Under the pieces are notes generated by a model. It was not told the origin of the DNA and made no database searches. It saw only the letters and a list, made by a program, of their open reading frames with translations. From NCBI GenBank assembly GCA_019057675.1, contig JAHLWX010000004.1, positions 1 through 47,752 of the forward strand: a stretch of DNA of 47,752 nucleotides, read 5' to 3'. A program made the translations under genes and the position numbers. The stretch comes from Candidatus Jordarchaeum sp. LHC_1308. GTDB lineage: Archaea > Asgardarchaeota > Jordiarchaeia > Jordiarchaeales > Freyrarchaeaceae. The stretch's first letter is position 1; each line of letters begins with the position of its first letter. Positions 25,858 to 34,727 of the stretch are shown here, piece by piece.

Positions 25858-26131
25858 ATTCTTAGTCCCCCAAGGCACTAACGCCGTTTTTTAAAGTAAG
25901 ATTCCTCCTTTAAATATACCTTCCGTTCAAAGCCAACTAAACAGGTTGCTTGAACGCAAAGACTGAAAAACCTGCAGCGTTCCCTCAGCATGTGTGGTAC
26001 AGTTGATTTAAAGCCAATTAAGGGTTCTTCCTAAATCTCGCTAAAACCTTCAACTTAAATAAGTGAAAAATAAATTTAAATATGAAATGAAAGAAAGAGA
26101 AAGAAGAAGGATCGATGGGGAGGATGTGACT

Positions 26132-26290
26132 ATGGGTGAAGTGACGCCTTCACGTGTGAAATGCCCCAAATGTGGTAGTGTTGACATAAAACAGACTGAA
26201 GATAAAAGTAAAGTGCTCAGCTACCTTGGAGGACGGCCGATCTACAAGAAAGTCTGGAAGTGCAAGAAGTGCGGAGAGACCTGGGAATAA
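26132..26290 (+). CDS. Small zinc-ribbon protein
   Basis: A 52-residue protein made of one treble-clef-like ribbon: VKCPKCGSVDIKQTEDK then VWKCKKCGETWE. Similar C-terminal C2-C2 ribbons occur in many small archaeal proteins thought to bind nucleic acid; function is unknown. ATG 26132 sits 8 nt after GGGGAGG; the frame is open to 26063, but that extension is low-complexity and basic. It is followed after 13 nt by a membrane-protein gene. Confidence 0.7.
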   Translation: MGEVTPSRVKCPKCGSVDIKQTEDKSKVLSYLGGRPIYKKVWKCKKCGETWE

Positions 26291-26303
26291 AACTGATCAC
26301 AGA

Positions 26304-27149
26304 GTGGCCGGGCTGATAATAGTGCCTAGCGAATACCTGTTTTTTCTCTACTTGTCTTTATTAACTTTAATTAATGATAGTTTCTCCACGTGGTATATTT
26401 ACTTGTTTGTCAACCCATACGTTGCTTACATGCTTGATCCAGCCTATTTAATTTGGGACCTGTTGGAGTTGTGGATGAACCCCCTTGCTTGGGGTATGTT
26501 CTGTTTCTCAAATTTTTTCCCAGGAGGAGATCTAGGCGTATACTTCGCCGTGTTCCTCGTCAGCATTTTCGGCAATTTATCCGTAATTTTTCCAGTTCCA
26601 TACGTGATTTTTCTATGGTTTCTGGCCATCTTTAGAGTCTGGATAAACCCTCTGCTTTTAGGAGTCGCAGCCGGCGGTGGAGCCGCTATAGGTGAAACGT
26701 CCGCTTGGCTTCTCGGTAGGGGGGCAGCCGAAGCACTGGAAGACACGCAATATGGTCTGCGTCTTAAGAGCTACGGCAACCTCATAGAGCGGGGATGGGG
26801 GATCCCTCTCATCATACTCTTCGCAGCATTGCCCTTGCCTGACGACGTCCTCCTCCTAGCCTTAGGAGCGCTTAAGTACTCTTATAAGAAGACGATTCTG
26901 GCCTGCTTCACAGGAAAAATCATAATGTGCACCGCGATATCATTTGCCGCACGGACGTTTTCAACAACGAGAATATTCGGGAAAACAATTCTCGAATGGT
27001 ACTCTGGGGAAGCAGGATTAACCACTATGCTTGCAAGCATCGCACTAATGGTCATGGTTTTCATTGCCCTGTTGTTCGTCGACTGGGGTAAAATATACCG
27101 GAAATTAAGAGAAATCGTTAAGCAGGCTCTAAGCGTAAGCAAGCTCTAA
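26304..27149 (+). CDS. VTT/DedA-like membrane protein
   Basis: Integral membrane protein with about six hydrophobic segments (for example FLYLSLLTLINDSF, YFAVFLVSIFGNLSVIFP, IPLIILFAALPLPDDVLLLA and MLASIALMVMVFIALLFVDW). The GAAIGETSAWLLGRGA and PLPDDVLLLALGALKYSYKK segments match the VTT (SNARE-associated/DedA) domain, which occurs in lipid scramblase and transporter-like proteins. Substrate and role are unknown. The longest frame starts inside the zinc-ribbon gene; GTG 26304 or GTG 26322, after that gene's stop, are more likely, though neither has a clear Shine-Dalgarno. The TM topology is read by eye only. Confidence 0.75.
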   Translation: MAGLIIVPSEYLFFLYLSLLTLINDSFSTWYIYLFVNPYVAYMLDPAYLIWDLLELWMNPLAWGMFCFSNFFPGGDLGVYFAVFLVSIFGNLSVIFPVPYVIFLWFLAIFRVWINPLLLGVAAGGGAAIGETSAWLLGRGAAEALEDTQYGLRLKSYGNLIERGWGIPLIILFAALPLPDDVLLLALGALKYSYKKTILACFTGKIIMCTAISFAARTFSTTRIFGKTILEWYSGEAGLTTMLASIALMVMVFIALLFVDWGKIYRKLREIVKQALSVSKL

Positions 27150-27344
27150 GGGCGTTTCCCTAGACTCCTAAATTGTTCCTCCTTTCCTTTAAAACGTTAT
27201 TTTGAAACGTCAATTATTAATTTGTTAAGCCTTCTTTTCACGTTCACACCCTTTCGAGAGAAAATCGTAATTGCGAGCAGGTTTGTTTCTATGTGCATTG
27301 ACGCTTTCAGATAATAAAAAAGGAGCTAACAGCCGGCGAGGAGA

Positions 27345-27500
27345 ATGAATAATTATAGGAAGGCAGTAAAAACATCCATTACGAACTCATTTCCTCCGGG
27401 CGCAATATGTGCTGCCTCATTCTTGCCCCCCTCAGGAAGCACTTTCCATCTGGTGACGGAGATCATTGAGAGACCCAAAAGATTTAAAATTCGGGTTTAA
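27345..27500 (+). CDS. Possible 51-aa small ORF
   Basis: ATG 27345 is preceded directly by GGCGAGGAG and opens a 51-codon frame, MNNYRKAVKTSITNSFPPGA onward, ending at TAA 27498-27500. It has no recognisable motif and its Shine-Dalgarno is unusually close to the ATG. It could equally be leader sequence or noise. Only conservation or expression would decide. Confidence 0.25.
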   Translation: MNNYRKAVKTSITNSFPPGAICAASFLPPSGSTFHLVTEIIERPKRFKIRV

Positions 27501-27550
27501 ATCCAAGCTTCATGACTCATCGTTACTTGTTGCTGGTTTAAAGCGCTTAC

Positions 27551-27560
27551 TTTATAAAAG
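27551..27560 (+). promoter_or_regulatory. TATA box of rps6e
   Basis: TTTATAAAAG preceded by GCTTAC reads as a good archaeal BRE/TATA element. A start site is expected about 25 nt downstream, leaving a leader of roughly 25-30 nt before GTG 27609. Confidence 0.6.
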
Positions 27561-27608
27561 GGGTGTTTTATTCTGACTCTTACAAGAGTGTTTGGGAGTG
27601 GTTGAAGA

Positions 27609-28016
27609 GTGAAGCGTGCAGGTGACGAATATACACATAAGCTAATTATAAGTGATCCTGAAACAGGTAGGAGCGTTACGATAGGTGTTGATGATGTGAA
27701 GTTTAGAAGTCTGATAGAAGTAAAGATAGGAGAGATCGTTAAGGGGGATCCATTTGGATTGGTTGGCTACGAGTTGCAAGTTACAGGTGGCTCCGACAGA
27801 GACGGCTTCCCTATGAGGTCTGACATTGAGAGTTCAGGACGCAAGAAGGTGTTGCTCAGCTCTGGTCCTGGGTTTAAGCCCAGAAAGAAAGGTGAACGAA
27901 GGAGAAAGTTGGTTAGGGGGAACACTATCTCTGGCGACATATACCAAGTGAACATGAAGGTAGTGAAAAAGGGAGCTAAGGACATCTTTAAGGTAGAAGA
28001 AGCTGCATCCTCATAG
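27609..28016 (+). CDS. rps6e: Ribosomal protein S6e
   Basis: Small-subunit ribosomal protein of the archaeal/eukaryotic S6e family, 135 aa. The conserved core is visible: KLIISDPETGRS, GDPFGLVGYELQVTGGSDRDG, then FPMR and the basic KKGERRRKLVRGNTI segment. GTG 27609 follows GGAGTGG. Mut7-C follows 23 bp downstream on the same strand. Confidence 0.96.
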   Translation: MKRAGDEYTHKLIISDPETGRSVTIGVDDVKFRSLIEVKIGEIVKGDPFGLVGYELQVTGGSDRDGFPMRSDIESSGRKKVLLSSGPGFKPRKKGERRRKLVRGNTISGDIYQVNMKVVKKGAKDIFKVEEAASS

Positions 28017-28039
28017 TTTTAAGTACTCTTCTTCGTGGG

Positions 28040-28531
28040 GTGCCTACCATTCTCCTGTTTGTTTGTGATGCCATGCTTGGCAGGATTTGTCGTTGGTTAA
28101 GGCTACTGGGCTATGTGGCTTATTATGACCCTAAGGAAGACGATGAATCCTTGCTTGAGAAAGTTGCGGCGTCAGGGGGTTTTCTCCTAACAAAAGACCT
28201 ACATCTTTTCAAGCGTGCTCTAAGGCATGGAATAAAAGCCTTCTACGTGAATGGCATCTCCTTCTACGACCAGCTTTGGAGCATTGCCCGCGAGTTTAAG
28301 TTGAGGTTGGACGTCAACCCCGAACGTTCTTTCTGTCCAAAGTGTGGGGGAAAAATAAGAGAAGCAAAAAAAGACGAGGTTGTAGGGCTTGTTCCCCCAA
28401 GCACACTGGAAAGATACGATGAGTTCTGGATTTGCGCGTCTTGCGGTAAAGTTTACTGGAAAGGCGCTATGTGGAGGTCGATGAACAGGGTGTTGGAAAA
28501 AATTAAGTCCGAAATTCCGGCGTCATGCTGA
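28040..28531 (+). CDS. Mut7-C RNase domain protein
   Basis: Mut7-C (DUF82) family: a PIN-like RNase domain with a C-terminal zinc ribbon. Candidate acidic active-site residues lie in FVCDAMLGRICRWLRLLGY (Asp near residue 10) and LLTKDLHLFKRAL (Asp near 54). The ribbon is CPKCGG...CASCGKVYW, followed by the family's typical WKGAMWRSM motif. The protein probably cleaves RNA, but its substrate is unknown. The start is GTG 28040, and it follows rps6e closely, so co-transcription is likely. Confidence 0.9.
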   Translation: MPTILLFVCDAMLGRICRWLRLLGYVAYYDPKEDDESLLEKVAASGGFLLTKDLHLFKRALRHGIKAFYVNGISFYDQLWSIAREFKLRLDVNPERSFCPKCGGKIREAKKDEVVGLVPPSTLERYDEFWICASCGKVYWKGAMWRSMNRVLEKIKSEIPASC

Positions 28532-28596
28532 GAAATATTTAAAGTTAACTAATGCGGTAATCTTTTCAGCTGAATTTCGGAGAAGGGGCGGTTCAA

Positions 28597-29226
28597 TTGG
28601 CTGAGGGCATCATTAACATAAGTGATGATGACGGTGTTTTTCTCGTTAAGCTTGCGAGGGAAACTATAGAACGATTTGTCCGGACGGGGAAAATTGGCTC
28701 CCCCCCGTTAGATGTCTCGTCAAGGCTCAAAGAGAAGAAAGGGGTCTTCGTTACAATAAACAAGCTGATCCATGGAAGTAAACATTTAAGAGGATGTATC
28801 GGCTATCCCCTCCCTCACTTCCCGCTTGTGGAAGCCACTATGAGGTCTGCTGTTGAGGCGACACGCGACCCTCGCTTTCCTCCTTTAAGAGAAGACGAGC
28901 TTGACAGCATAGTCGTCGAGGTAACTGTCTTATCGGTTCCAGAGTTACTCAAAGTTAAGAACCCTAAAGATTACGTTGAAAAAGTTAAAGTTGGCCGTGA
29001 CGGCCTCTTGGTTGCAAGGGGACCATTTAGGGGTCTCCTTTTGCCTCAAGTTCCCGTCGAGTGGAATTGGGACGCCGAAACCTTTCTCTGCGAGTGCTGT
29101 ATGAAAGCTGGGCTGCCACCTGACGCCTGGCTCGACAGGGACACTGAGGTCTACGTGTTTCGCGGGGTAATATTTGAAGAGGAAGAGCCACGTGGAAAAA
29201 TAGTCCGTAAAGAACTTTCTGACTGA
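28597..29226 (+). CDS. AMMECR1 family protein
   Basis: Archaeal AMMECR1-domain protein, 209 aa. Signatures include GVFVTINK, the strongly conserved LRGCIGYPLPHFPLVEAT (about residues 65-82), RDPRFPPLREDEL and the C-terminal LLPQVPVEWNWDAETFL with CMKAGLPPDAW. Molecular function is unknown. In many genomes it partners a Memo protein and a radical SAM enzyme; a related radical SAM gene lies 3.6 kb away but no Memo gene is visible. TTG 28597 follows AGGGGCGG. The glycosyltransferase follows after 14 nt. Confidence 0.93.
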   Translation: MAEGIINISDDDGVFLVKLARETIERFVRTGKIGSPPLDVSSRLKEKKGVFVTINKLIHGSKHLRGCIGYPLPHFPLVEATMRSAVEATRDPRFPPLREDELDSIVVEVTVLSVPELLKVKNPKDYVEKVKVGRDGLLVARGPFRGLLLPQVPVEWNWDAETFLCECCMKAGLPPDAWLDRDTEVYVFRGVIFEEEEPRGKIVRKELSD

Positions 29227-29240
29227 GAGGGGAGTAACTA

Positions 29241-30437
29241 ATGAGAGTTTACTTTGCGCCTAATGGAATGGCTTTAGGCCATGCGGGTAGATGTGCTCCA
29301 ATAGCCAGAAGGCTAATGGAGCATGGTGTCCAAGTCCTATTTTCCACGTATGGTGACGCCGTCGCTTTCGTCTCCGCTCTGGGATTCCCCGTAGTTAAGG
29401 TGCCCGAGATGAAGCCGGTTGAGGGCAAAGACGGATCAATTGAGATGCTGCAGACAAGCATAAGGTGGCCGAAATATATTGTGACCTTCCTTAAGCAGCT
29501 CATTTGTGAGATAAGAAACATTAAATGGTTTAAGCCAGACGTGGTCGTATCGGACTCGCGTCTTTCACCGATCCTTGCATCCGTTCTACTGGGGGTTCCT
29601 TGCCTCCTCCTCCTTCACCAGATCAAGCTTTTCATCCCTCACAAGAAACCTCTAAGTAAAATTAAAATGAAGCTTAAAGCCTTCGGTGAATGGAACATAC
29701 TGTACGTGTTGTGGCTTATGTGGAGTAGAAGCACGTCAATAATAGTCCCCGACTTTCCGCCGCCATACACCATTGCTAGGGAGCATGTTGACGTTCCCGC
29801 GAAGTTTCTGAGGCGGGTCAAGTTCGTAGGACAGATAATAGATAAGCTTCCTAATGAGCTTCCGAGCAAGGAGAAGGCTAAGCTCATGTTGGGCTTCGAT
29901 GATCGCCCCCTAATTTATATCGGGATTTCCGGCACCAAGGCTGAAAGGGAGGCGATAAACAGAAAACTCTTAAACGTCGTTTCAACATTTTCCGAAAAAT
30001 ATCAGGTGATAATGAGTATGGGGGATCCGGGAGAAGTAAGAGAACTTTTTAGGAAAGACGGGGTAAGAGTATACAACTGGGTTCCTGACAGGTACCTCGT
30101 GCTTAAGGCATGTGACATGGTCATATCTCGTTCAGGTCATAACACTATCGCGGAGTCAATGTATTATGGCGTGCCGTCTATACTTATTCCGACGCCAGCC
30201 CACACAGAGCACGAGATGAACGCCCGGTCGGCTGAAGCGATGGGGGTGGCGAAGGTTATACGTCAAAGCGACCTTAACCGCGAAACCCTTCTAGAAGCCG
30301 TAAAAGAAGTGCTGGAAGACGGCTCCTACCGATCCAGAGCCTTGTCCATTCAGAAAAAGATTCTTAGAAACGATTCAGTTGAGTCGATCATACACGAAAT
30401 AGTTTCCCTTGCAAACCTCAAGGAGGGAAAAAGATGA
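29241..30437 (+). CDS. GT-B glycosyltransferase, MurG/UGT-like
   Basis: GT-B fold sugar transferase, 398 aa, likely using a UDP-sugar. The N-terminus has the glycine-rich entry YFAPNGMALGHAGRCAPIAR. The donor-binding C-terminal half shows YNWVPDRYLVLKACDMVISR, then SGHNTIAESMYYGVPSILIP and HTEHEMNARSAEAMG, typical of GT28/GT1 enzymes. In an archaeon the acceptor may be a lipid or protein glycan; this cannot be specified. ATG 29241 follows GAGGGGAG. Its stop overlaps the nadC start by ATGA, indicating translational coupling. Confidence 0.85.
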   Translation: MRVYFAPNGMALGHAGRCAPIARRLMEHGVQVLFSTYGDAVAFVSALGFPVVKVPEMKPVEGKDGSIEMLQTSIRWPKYIVTFLKQLICEIRNIKWFKPDVVVSDSRLSPILASVLLGVPCLLLLHQIKLFIPHKKPLSKIKMKLKAFGEWNILYVLWLMWSRSTSIIVPDFPPPYTIAREHVDVPAKFLRRVKFVGQIIDKLPNELPSKEKAKLMLGFDDRPLIYIGISGTKAEREAINRKLLNVVSTFSEKYQVIMSMGDPGEVRELFRKDGVRVYNWVPDRYLVLKACDMVISRSGHNTIAESMYYGVPSILIPTPAHTEHEMNARSAEAMGVAKVIRQSDLNRETLLEAVKEVLEDGSYRSRALSIQKKILRNDSVESIIHEIVSLANLKEGKR

Positions 30438-31300
30438 ACAGCCTCAAGGAGATTTTAACTTCTTTCCTCCTCGAGGATCTAGGGTTCGAGGATGCGACTA
30501 GTGAAGCCATCATCCCTGAAGGAGTCATGGTTGAAGCTAGAATTGTCTGCAAGGAGGACGGTGTGATAGCTGGGGTTTCTGAGGCGAGCGAGATATTCAA
30601 GATGATCGGGGTAAAAGTTACGGCGAAGGCCCGGGACGGGGAGAACGTTAAGAAGGGAGATGTCGTGATGGAGTTGAGGGGTGAAGCGAGAGCGATTTTA
30701 GGAGCTGAGAGAACTGTTCTCAACTTAATGATGATCATGAGTGGCGTAGCGACGGAAACGGCGAAGCTCGTGGAGAAAGCCAGAAAAATCAACGAAAAAG
30801 TTAGGGTGGCAGGTACTAGAAAAACAACTCCCGGCTTTAGGTACTTCGAGAAAAAGGCAATCAAGTTGGGCGGGGGGGATACTCACAGACTTCGCCTCGA
30901 CGACATGATCCTTATAAAGGACAATCACATTAAAGTAGTTGGAAGCGTGGCTGAAGCAGTTAAAAAAGCTAAAGAGAAAGCCAGCTTCTCGAAAAAAATA
31001 GAAGTAGAAGTTTCCTCCCCTAATGAGGCATTGGAAGCTGTTCTCTCAGGTGCAGAGATAATAATGCTTGATAACATGAGCGTAGACAACGTGGAGAAAA
31101 CAATCCGAACACTGGAAGAGCATGGGTTGAGGGAGAAAGTTATCATAGAAGTCTCAGGAGGAATCAACTCTCAAAACATAGAGGCTTACGCGGCGTTGGG
31201 CGTCGACGTTATTTCAACAGGCCACATCACTCATTCGTCGAAAGCCTTAGATTTAAGCTTGGATATAGTTAAAATTATAAGCTTAAAAGCGGATGATTAA
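30434..31300 (+). CDS. nadC: Nicotinate-nucleotide pyrophosphorylase (carboxylating)
   Basis: Quinolinate phosphoribosyltransferase, making nicotinate mononucleotide from quinolinate and PRPP in de novo NAD synthesis. The motifs AGTRKTTPGFRYFEKKA, then IKLGGGDTHRL and MILIKDNHI (catalytic and phosphate-binding basic residues) are clear, as is the C-terminal VSGGIN...GVDVISTG. Length (288 aa) is normal. The four-base overlap with the glycosyltransferase puts it third in an AMMECR1-GT-nadC run; nadA and nadB are not in the window. Confidence 0.95.
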   Translation: MNSLKEILTSFLLEDLGFEDATSEAIIPEGVMVEARIVCKEDGVIAGVSEASEIFKMIGVKVTAKARDGENVKKGDVVMELRGEARAILGAERTVLNLMMIMSGVATETAKLVEKARKINEKVRVAGTRKTTPGFRYFEKKAIKLGGGDTHRLRLDDMILIKDNHIKVVGSVAEAVKKAKEKASFSKKIEVEVSSPNEALEAVLSGAEIIMLDNMSVDNVEKTIRTLEEHGLREKVIIEVSGGINSQNIEAYAALGVDVISTGHITHSSKALDLSLDIVKIISLKADD

Positions 31301-31432
31301 CTCAAAGAACTCAAAAAAGTAAAATAACTAGAAGTAAACCCTATATGTTTTATTAATGAAAAGACGTTTGAAACTAGTAATTGTGTTCTTGGAAAAATGA
31401 GAGTCTAATTTGGATCTGGAGGTTGTTTTATT

Positions 31433-32695
31433 TTGGAGCTACTATTTCTCGGAGGATGCCAAACAGTAGGCGGCTCAGGAGTATTAGTGTCTGATGGAGA
31501 AACGAACATTCTGATAGATTACGGTGTTTACGTGGGAAAGAAAGATAATCTTATACCTGAGTTGCCACCGGATGATGTAGATGCTGTCTTCCTCACACAC
31601 GTCCATTTAGATCATGCGGGAGGAGCTCCAGCCCTCTACGCTGACAATTACTCTGATAACCCACCAGTATACGTGACGCCGCCAACTGCGAGCCTGCTCT
31701 CGCTGCTCATAGACGACATGCTAAAAATCAAAAAGCTCCCCTTCGGTAAAAAGGAGAAAAACAGGATGCTCAGAAAAACTCGGATCGTAAATTACGGTGA
31801 TACAATCAAAGTGGATGGAATGACTGTTGAAATCATAAACTCAGGCCACATACCTGGCGCCTATTCTACGGTAATAAGGGTTAACGGGAAATGCGTTCTG
31901 TACACGTCAGACTTTAACACGAACGAAACACGCCTCGTCGAAAATGCGGATTACAGTAGGTTGAAGCCCGACGTGGTCATAACGGAAAGCACGTACGCGT
32001 TAGAGGAACATCCTGAAAGACTCCAGACAGAATATGAATTTGTAAATGCAGTGCATAACGTTGTTGAAAACGGCGGCGTAGTTCTGATTCCGGCATTCGC
32101 AGTTGCTAGGTCTCAGGAAATTCTATGCGTCCTCGAGAAGTACAATGTTGAGTACAGCATAACGCTTGACGGAATGGCACGTGATGCCAGCCGGCTATTA
32201 CTTCAGCATCCAGACTACCTTAAAAACTACGAGACCCTTCTAAGGGCCCTAAGCAAGTGTAGATGGGTGCGTGGCTTCCATGACAGGGTTGAAGCGACAA
32301 GTCGGCCAGGCTTAATAATCTCGCCAGCAGGAATGCTTAAGGGCGGACCAACAATCCACTACATGAGAATGCTCGCAAAGGATAACGAGAACGCCATCTT
32401 CCTCGTCAGCTTCCAAATACCTGGAACCCCCGGAAGAATACTTCTCGACACAGGATACTTCCCCCTCTACGGGAAACCTGAGCGCGTCGATGCGCAAGTC
32501 AAATTCTTCAACTTCTCGTCCCATGTGGATAGAAAACAGTTGCGCTCCTTCATAGAGCACGTCAACAACGACTCAGTAGTCTTTTTCACAGTTCACGGAG
32601 AGAAAGAAGCCTGTTATACTCTAGCGAGAGAAATAGAAGAAAACTACGGTAACCAAGCAATAAACCCCAAAGTAGGCGAAACGTACGAACTCTAA
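31433..32695 (+). CDS. Second beta-CASP metallo-beta-lactamase RNase
   Basis: Beta-CASP RNase paralogue, 420 aa, shorter than aCPSF1 and without KH domains. Metal motifs: LTHVHLDHAGGAPAL, SGHIPGAYS (where most relatives have GHxxGS) and TSDFN. Beta-CASP motifs include ITESTYALEEHPER, PAGMLKGGPTIHYM and the C-terminal FFNFSSHVDRKQL with VHGEKEA. It probably trims or cuts RNA. TTG 31433 lies 9 nt after GGAGGT. It is monocistronic, preceded by 130 bp of AT-rich sequence. Confidence 0.9.
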   Translation: MELLFLGGCQTVGGSGVLVSDGETNILIDYGVYVGKKDNLIPELPPDDVDAVFLTHVHLDHAGGAPALYADNYSDNPPVYVTPPTASLLSLLIDDMLKIKKLPFGKKEKNRMLRKTRIVNYGDTIKVDGMTVEIINSGHIPGAYSTVIRVNGKCVLYTSDFNTNETRLVENADYSRLKPDVVITESTYALEEHPERLQTEYEFVNAVHNVVENGGVVLIPAFAVARSQEILCVLEKYNVEYSITLDGMARDASRLLLQHPDYLKNYETLLRALSKCRWVRGFHDRVEATSRPGLIISPAGMLKGGPTIHYMRMLAKDNENAIFLVSFQIPGTPGRILLDTGYFPLYGKPERVDAQVKFFNFSSHVDRKQLRSFIEHVNNDSVVFFTVHGEKEACYTLAREIEENYGNQAINPKVGETYEL

Positions 32696-32747
32696 AACAA
32701 AAATATTATTAAAAATTGGAATAACATTTGTAAAAACTAGGGGCGCA

Positions 32748-32966
32748 TCAGCGAGGCTTTATCTTACGGGCCTCACGCTCGGTTTCTCTTAACAAGACGA
32801 TATCTCCCACTCTGACTGGCCCACGTACGTTCCTAGTGAGTATTCTGCCCCTATCCGGTCCTTCAAGTATACGAACACGACATTGAATTATCTCCCCATA
32901 GATTCCCGTCCTGTCAACGATAGCTATTACTTCAGCCGGAGTTGCGGTATCTTGCTGTGTGCTCAT
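32748..32966 (-). CDS. rps28e: Ribosomal protein S28e
   Basis: Small-subunit protein S28e, 72 aa, recognised from [20 protein letters not shown], the [20 protein letters not shown] block and the C-terminal [16 protein letters not shown] 32966 follows GGAGG by 9 nt. In many archaea S28e lies in a cluster with L7Ae, L24e and NDK; here L24e and NDK lie about 5 kb away, so the cluster is broken up. The gene is preceded by a TATA-like TTTTTAATGG near 33000-33010. Confidence 0.96.
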   Translation of the reverse strand: MSTQQDTATPAEVIAIVDRTGIYGEIIQCRVRILEGPDRGRILTRNVRGPVRVGDIVLLRETEREARKIKPR

Positions 32967-33128
32967 CTCGTTAAACCTCCTTCTTCATCCATTAAAAAGC
33001 ACCATTAAAAACTTTTCTCATACCGTGTCTTGCAGCCTCCCTGGTCACGTTAAAGGTTCGAGAAGCAATTTTTCAAGAAAACCTGCGAACCTGTGAATTT
33101 AGGTTTGTGTTCCACATCAAACGGTAAG

Positions 33129-34661
33129 TTACATTGTGACGTGCTTCGCCTGTTTCTCTGTATCGCCCATTGCTTGGGGTATGTGGTTTATTACGTCTGT
33201 TGCTGTTATATGGTATCCTTTTTGTTGAACTGCTAGGTCTCCAGCTCTCCCATTTATGAAGGCGGCTGCTGCGGCGGCCGTGAACGCGTCCTTTCCCCAT
33301 GAAAGAATGGCGGCGCAACACCCAGTAAGCACATCTCCTGTTCCACCCACAGTCATTCCAGGGTTTCCTGTAATGTTAACCTTTACCTTTTCCCCGTTTG
33401 ATATAACATCCCAATGTGCCTTTAGCAGTATTGTTGCTCTAAGCCGCTTGCTCCATTCCTTCACCAACTCCATTTTTTCCCTTAATGATTTGCCGGGGAG
33501 TTTTTCTCCTGTTATGGCGAGGAATTCACCTTGATGAGGGGTTAGCACCATGTTGCCGTCTGCGACGGAGTCCGGCTTCTTAGCGATGGCTTTAAGTGCA
33601 TCCGCATCGACGACGGTCGGGATCCTACTTTTTCTTGCGAGTTCCAATGTCTCTATAACCGCATTAAATGTTTCATCTTCGAGACCGAGGCCAGGCCCTA
33701 TAGCTAGGGCCGTCACCCGCTTCATGATTGATTCGACTTTCTCCACAGATTCCGGACTGTAAGTTTCTCCAGGGAGAGGATTAACTATTAAATTTGGAGA
33801 GTAGGAGCGTATAACATTCGCAACACTTGACGGTGCAGCCACAATAACTATGTCTACTCCAGTTGCTAGCGCTGCTAGTGCGGTTAGAGCTGGAGCTCCC
33901 GAATAATTTATCCCTCCTCCGACAACGAGGACCCGTCCGTGCTCTCCCTTGTAGGACTCGGCTCTGCGGGTTATCTTGGCAGCCTCTAGGTCTCCGGGGC
34001 CAACTATGATCTCTGCTTCCGGGGGTATTCCTATCGGGTAAACCTCCAGCTCGCCCGTAAATGGAGAAGTGGAGAGGGCGGGTTTAAGCGAGTGAAGACA
34101 AACAGTTACGTCTGCTTTAACCGCTCTCCCTCCAACTTCACCTGTGTCAGGGTTTATTCCTGATGGAACGTCCACGGAAACCTTGAAACCCTTAATCCTG
34201 TTGATCAGGTCTATTACTGAGGCTATGGGCTCTCTCACCTCGCCTCTCACTCCTGTTCCGAGCAATGCGTCAACGATAACATCCATTTTACTCAGCTCCC
34301 CCTCGAGCTTCTTTACGTCACTGGAGTCCCTCACCACTATTTTTTCAACAGTGAACATCGCCTTAACCGCGTTCCAGTTAAGCTTAGCTTCATCTGTTCT
34401 GATGTTTTCCTCATCGCCAACGAGAATCACTGTTACTTTGGCTCCGAGGGATGCGAGGTGTCTTGCCGCGACTAGGCCATCCCCTCCATTGTCACCTAGG
34501 CCGCAGAAGACGGCAACCCGCTTCCCTTCAACGTTCATTCTCTTAGAGACTGCATCCGCAACGCTTCTACCAGCGTTTTCCATGAGAAGAAGATGGGGGA
34601 CGCCCAGGAACTCAGCGTTCAAGTCAGCTATTCGTGTCTCCATGCTTGTCATGATCTTCAA
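33129..34661 (-). CDS. nnr: Bifunctional NAD(P)HX epimerase/dehydratase
   Basis: Repairs hydrated NAD(P)H. The N-terminal YjeF_N epimerase domain (about 1-215) shows LLMENAGRSVADAV, CGLGDNGGDGLVAARHLA and DALLGTGVRGEV. The C-terminal ADP/ATP-dependent dehydratase domain (about 225-500) shows the ribokinase-like GMTVGGTGDVLTGCCAAIL and VLTPHQGEF. TTG 34661 follows GGAGGG by 7 nt; the frame is open to TTG 34676, and ATG 34652 or 34643 are further options. It is divergent from the YkgJ-type gene, with a short shared promoter region. Confidence 0.94.
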   Translation of the reverse strand: MKIMTSMETRIADLNAEFLGVPHLLLMENAGRSVADAVSKRMNVEGKRVAVFCGLGDNGGDGLVAARHLASLGAKVTVILVGDEENIRTDEAKLNWNAVKAMFTVEKIVVRDSSDVKKLEGELSKMDVIVDALLGTGVRGEVREPIASVIDLINRIKGFKVSVDVPSGINPDTGEVGGRAVKADVTVCLHSLKPALSTSPFTGELEVYPIGIPPEAEIIVGPGDLEAAKITRRAESYKGEHGRVLVVGGGINYSGAPALTALAALATGVDIVIVAAPSSVANVIRSYSPNLIVNPLPGETYSPESVEKVESIMKRVTALAIGPGLGLEDETFNAVIETLELARKSRIPTVVDADALKAIAKKPDSVADGNMVLTPHQGEFLAITGEKLPGKSLREKMELVKEWSKRLRATILLKAHWDVISNGEKVKVNITGNPGMTVGGTGDVLTGCCAAILSWGKDAFTAAAAAAFINGRAGDLAVQQKGYHITATDVINHIPQAMGDTEKQAKHVTM

Positions 34662-34727
34662 TAAGGAGCCCTCCAATCTTTATAAGAGGAACCTTCGTAT
34701 TAATTGTTACATGTCCATAGGTTTTAA

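Larger units (their letters stand above)
27150..27608. other. 459-bp intergenic region upstream of S6e
   Basis: The region holds the S6e promoter and one small ORF candidate (27345-27500), both listed separately. The left 190 bp are AT-rich with no visible tRNA, hairpin of note or ORF. It is the longest non-coding stretch in the window. Confidence 0.4.

Noticed and set aside
26226-26303. N-terminal extension of the VTT membrane protein into the zinc-ribbon gene
   Set aside because: The extension is the out-of-frame translation of the zinc-ribbon coding sequence and is hydrophilic; starts after that gene's stop fit better.
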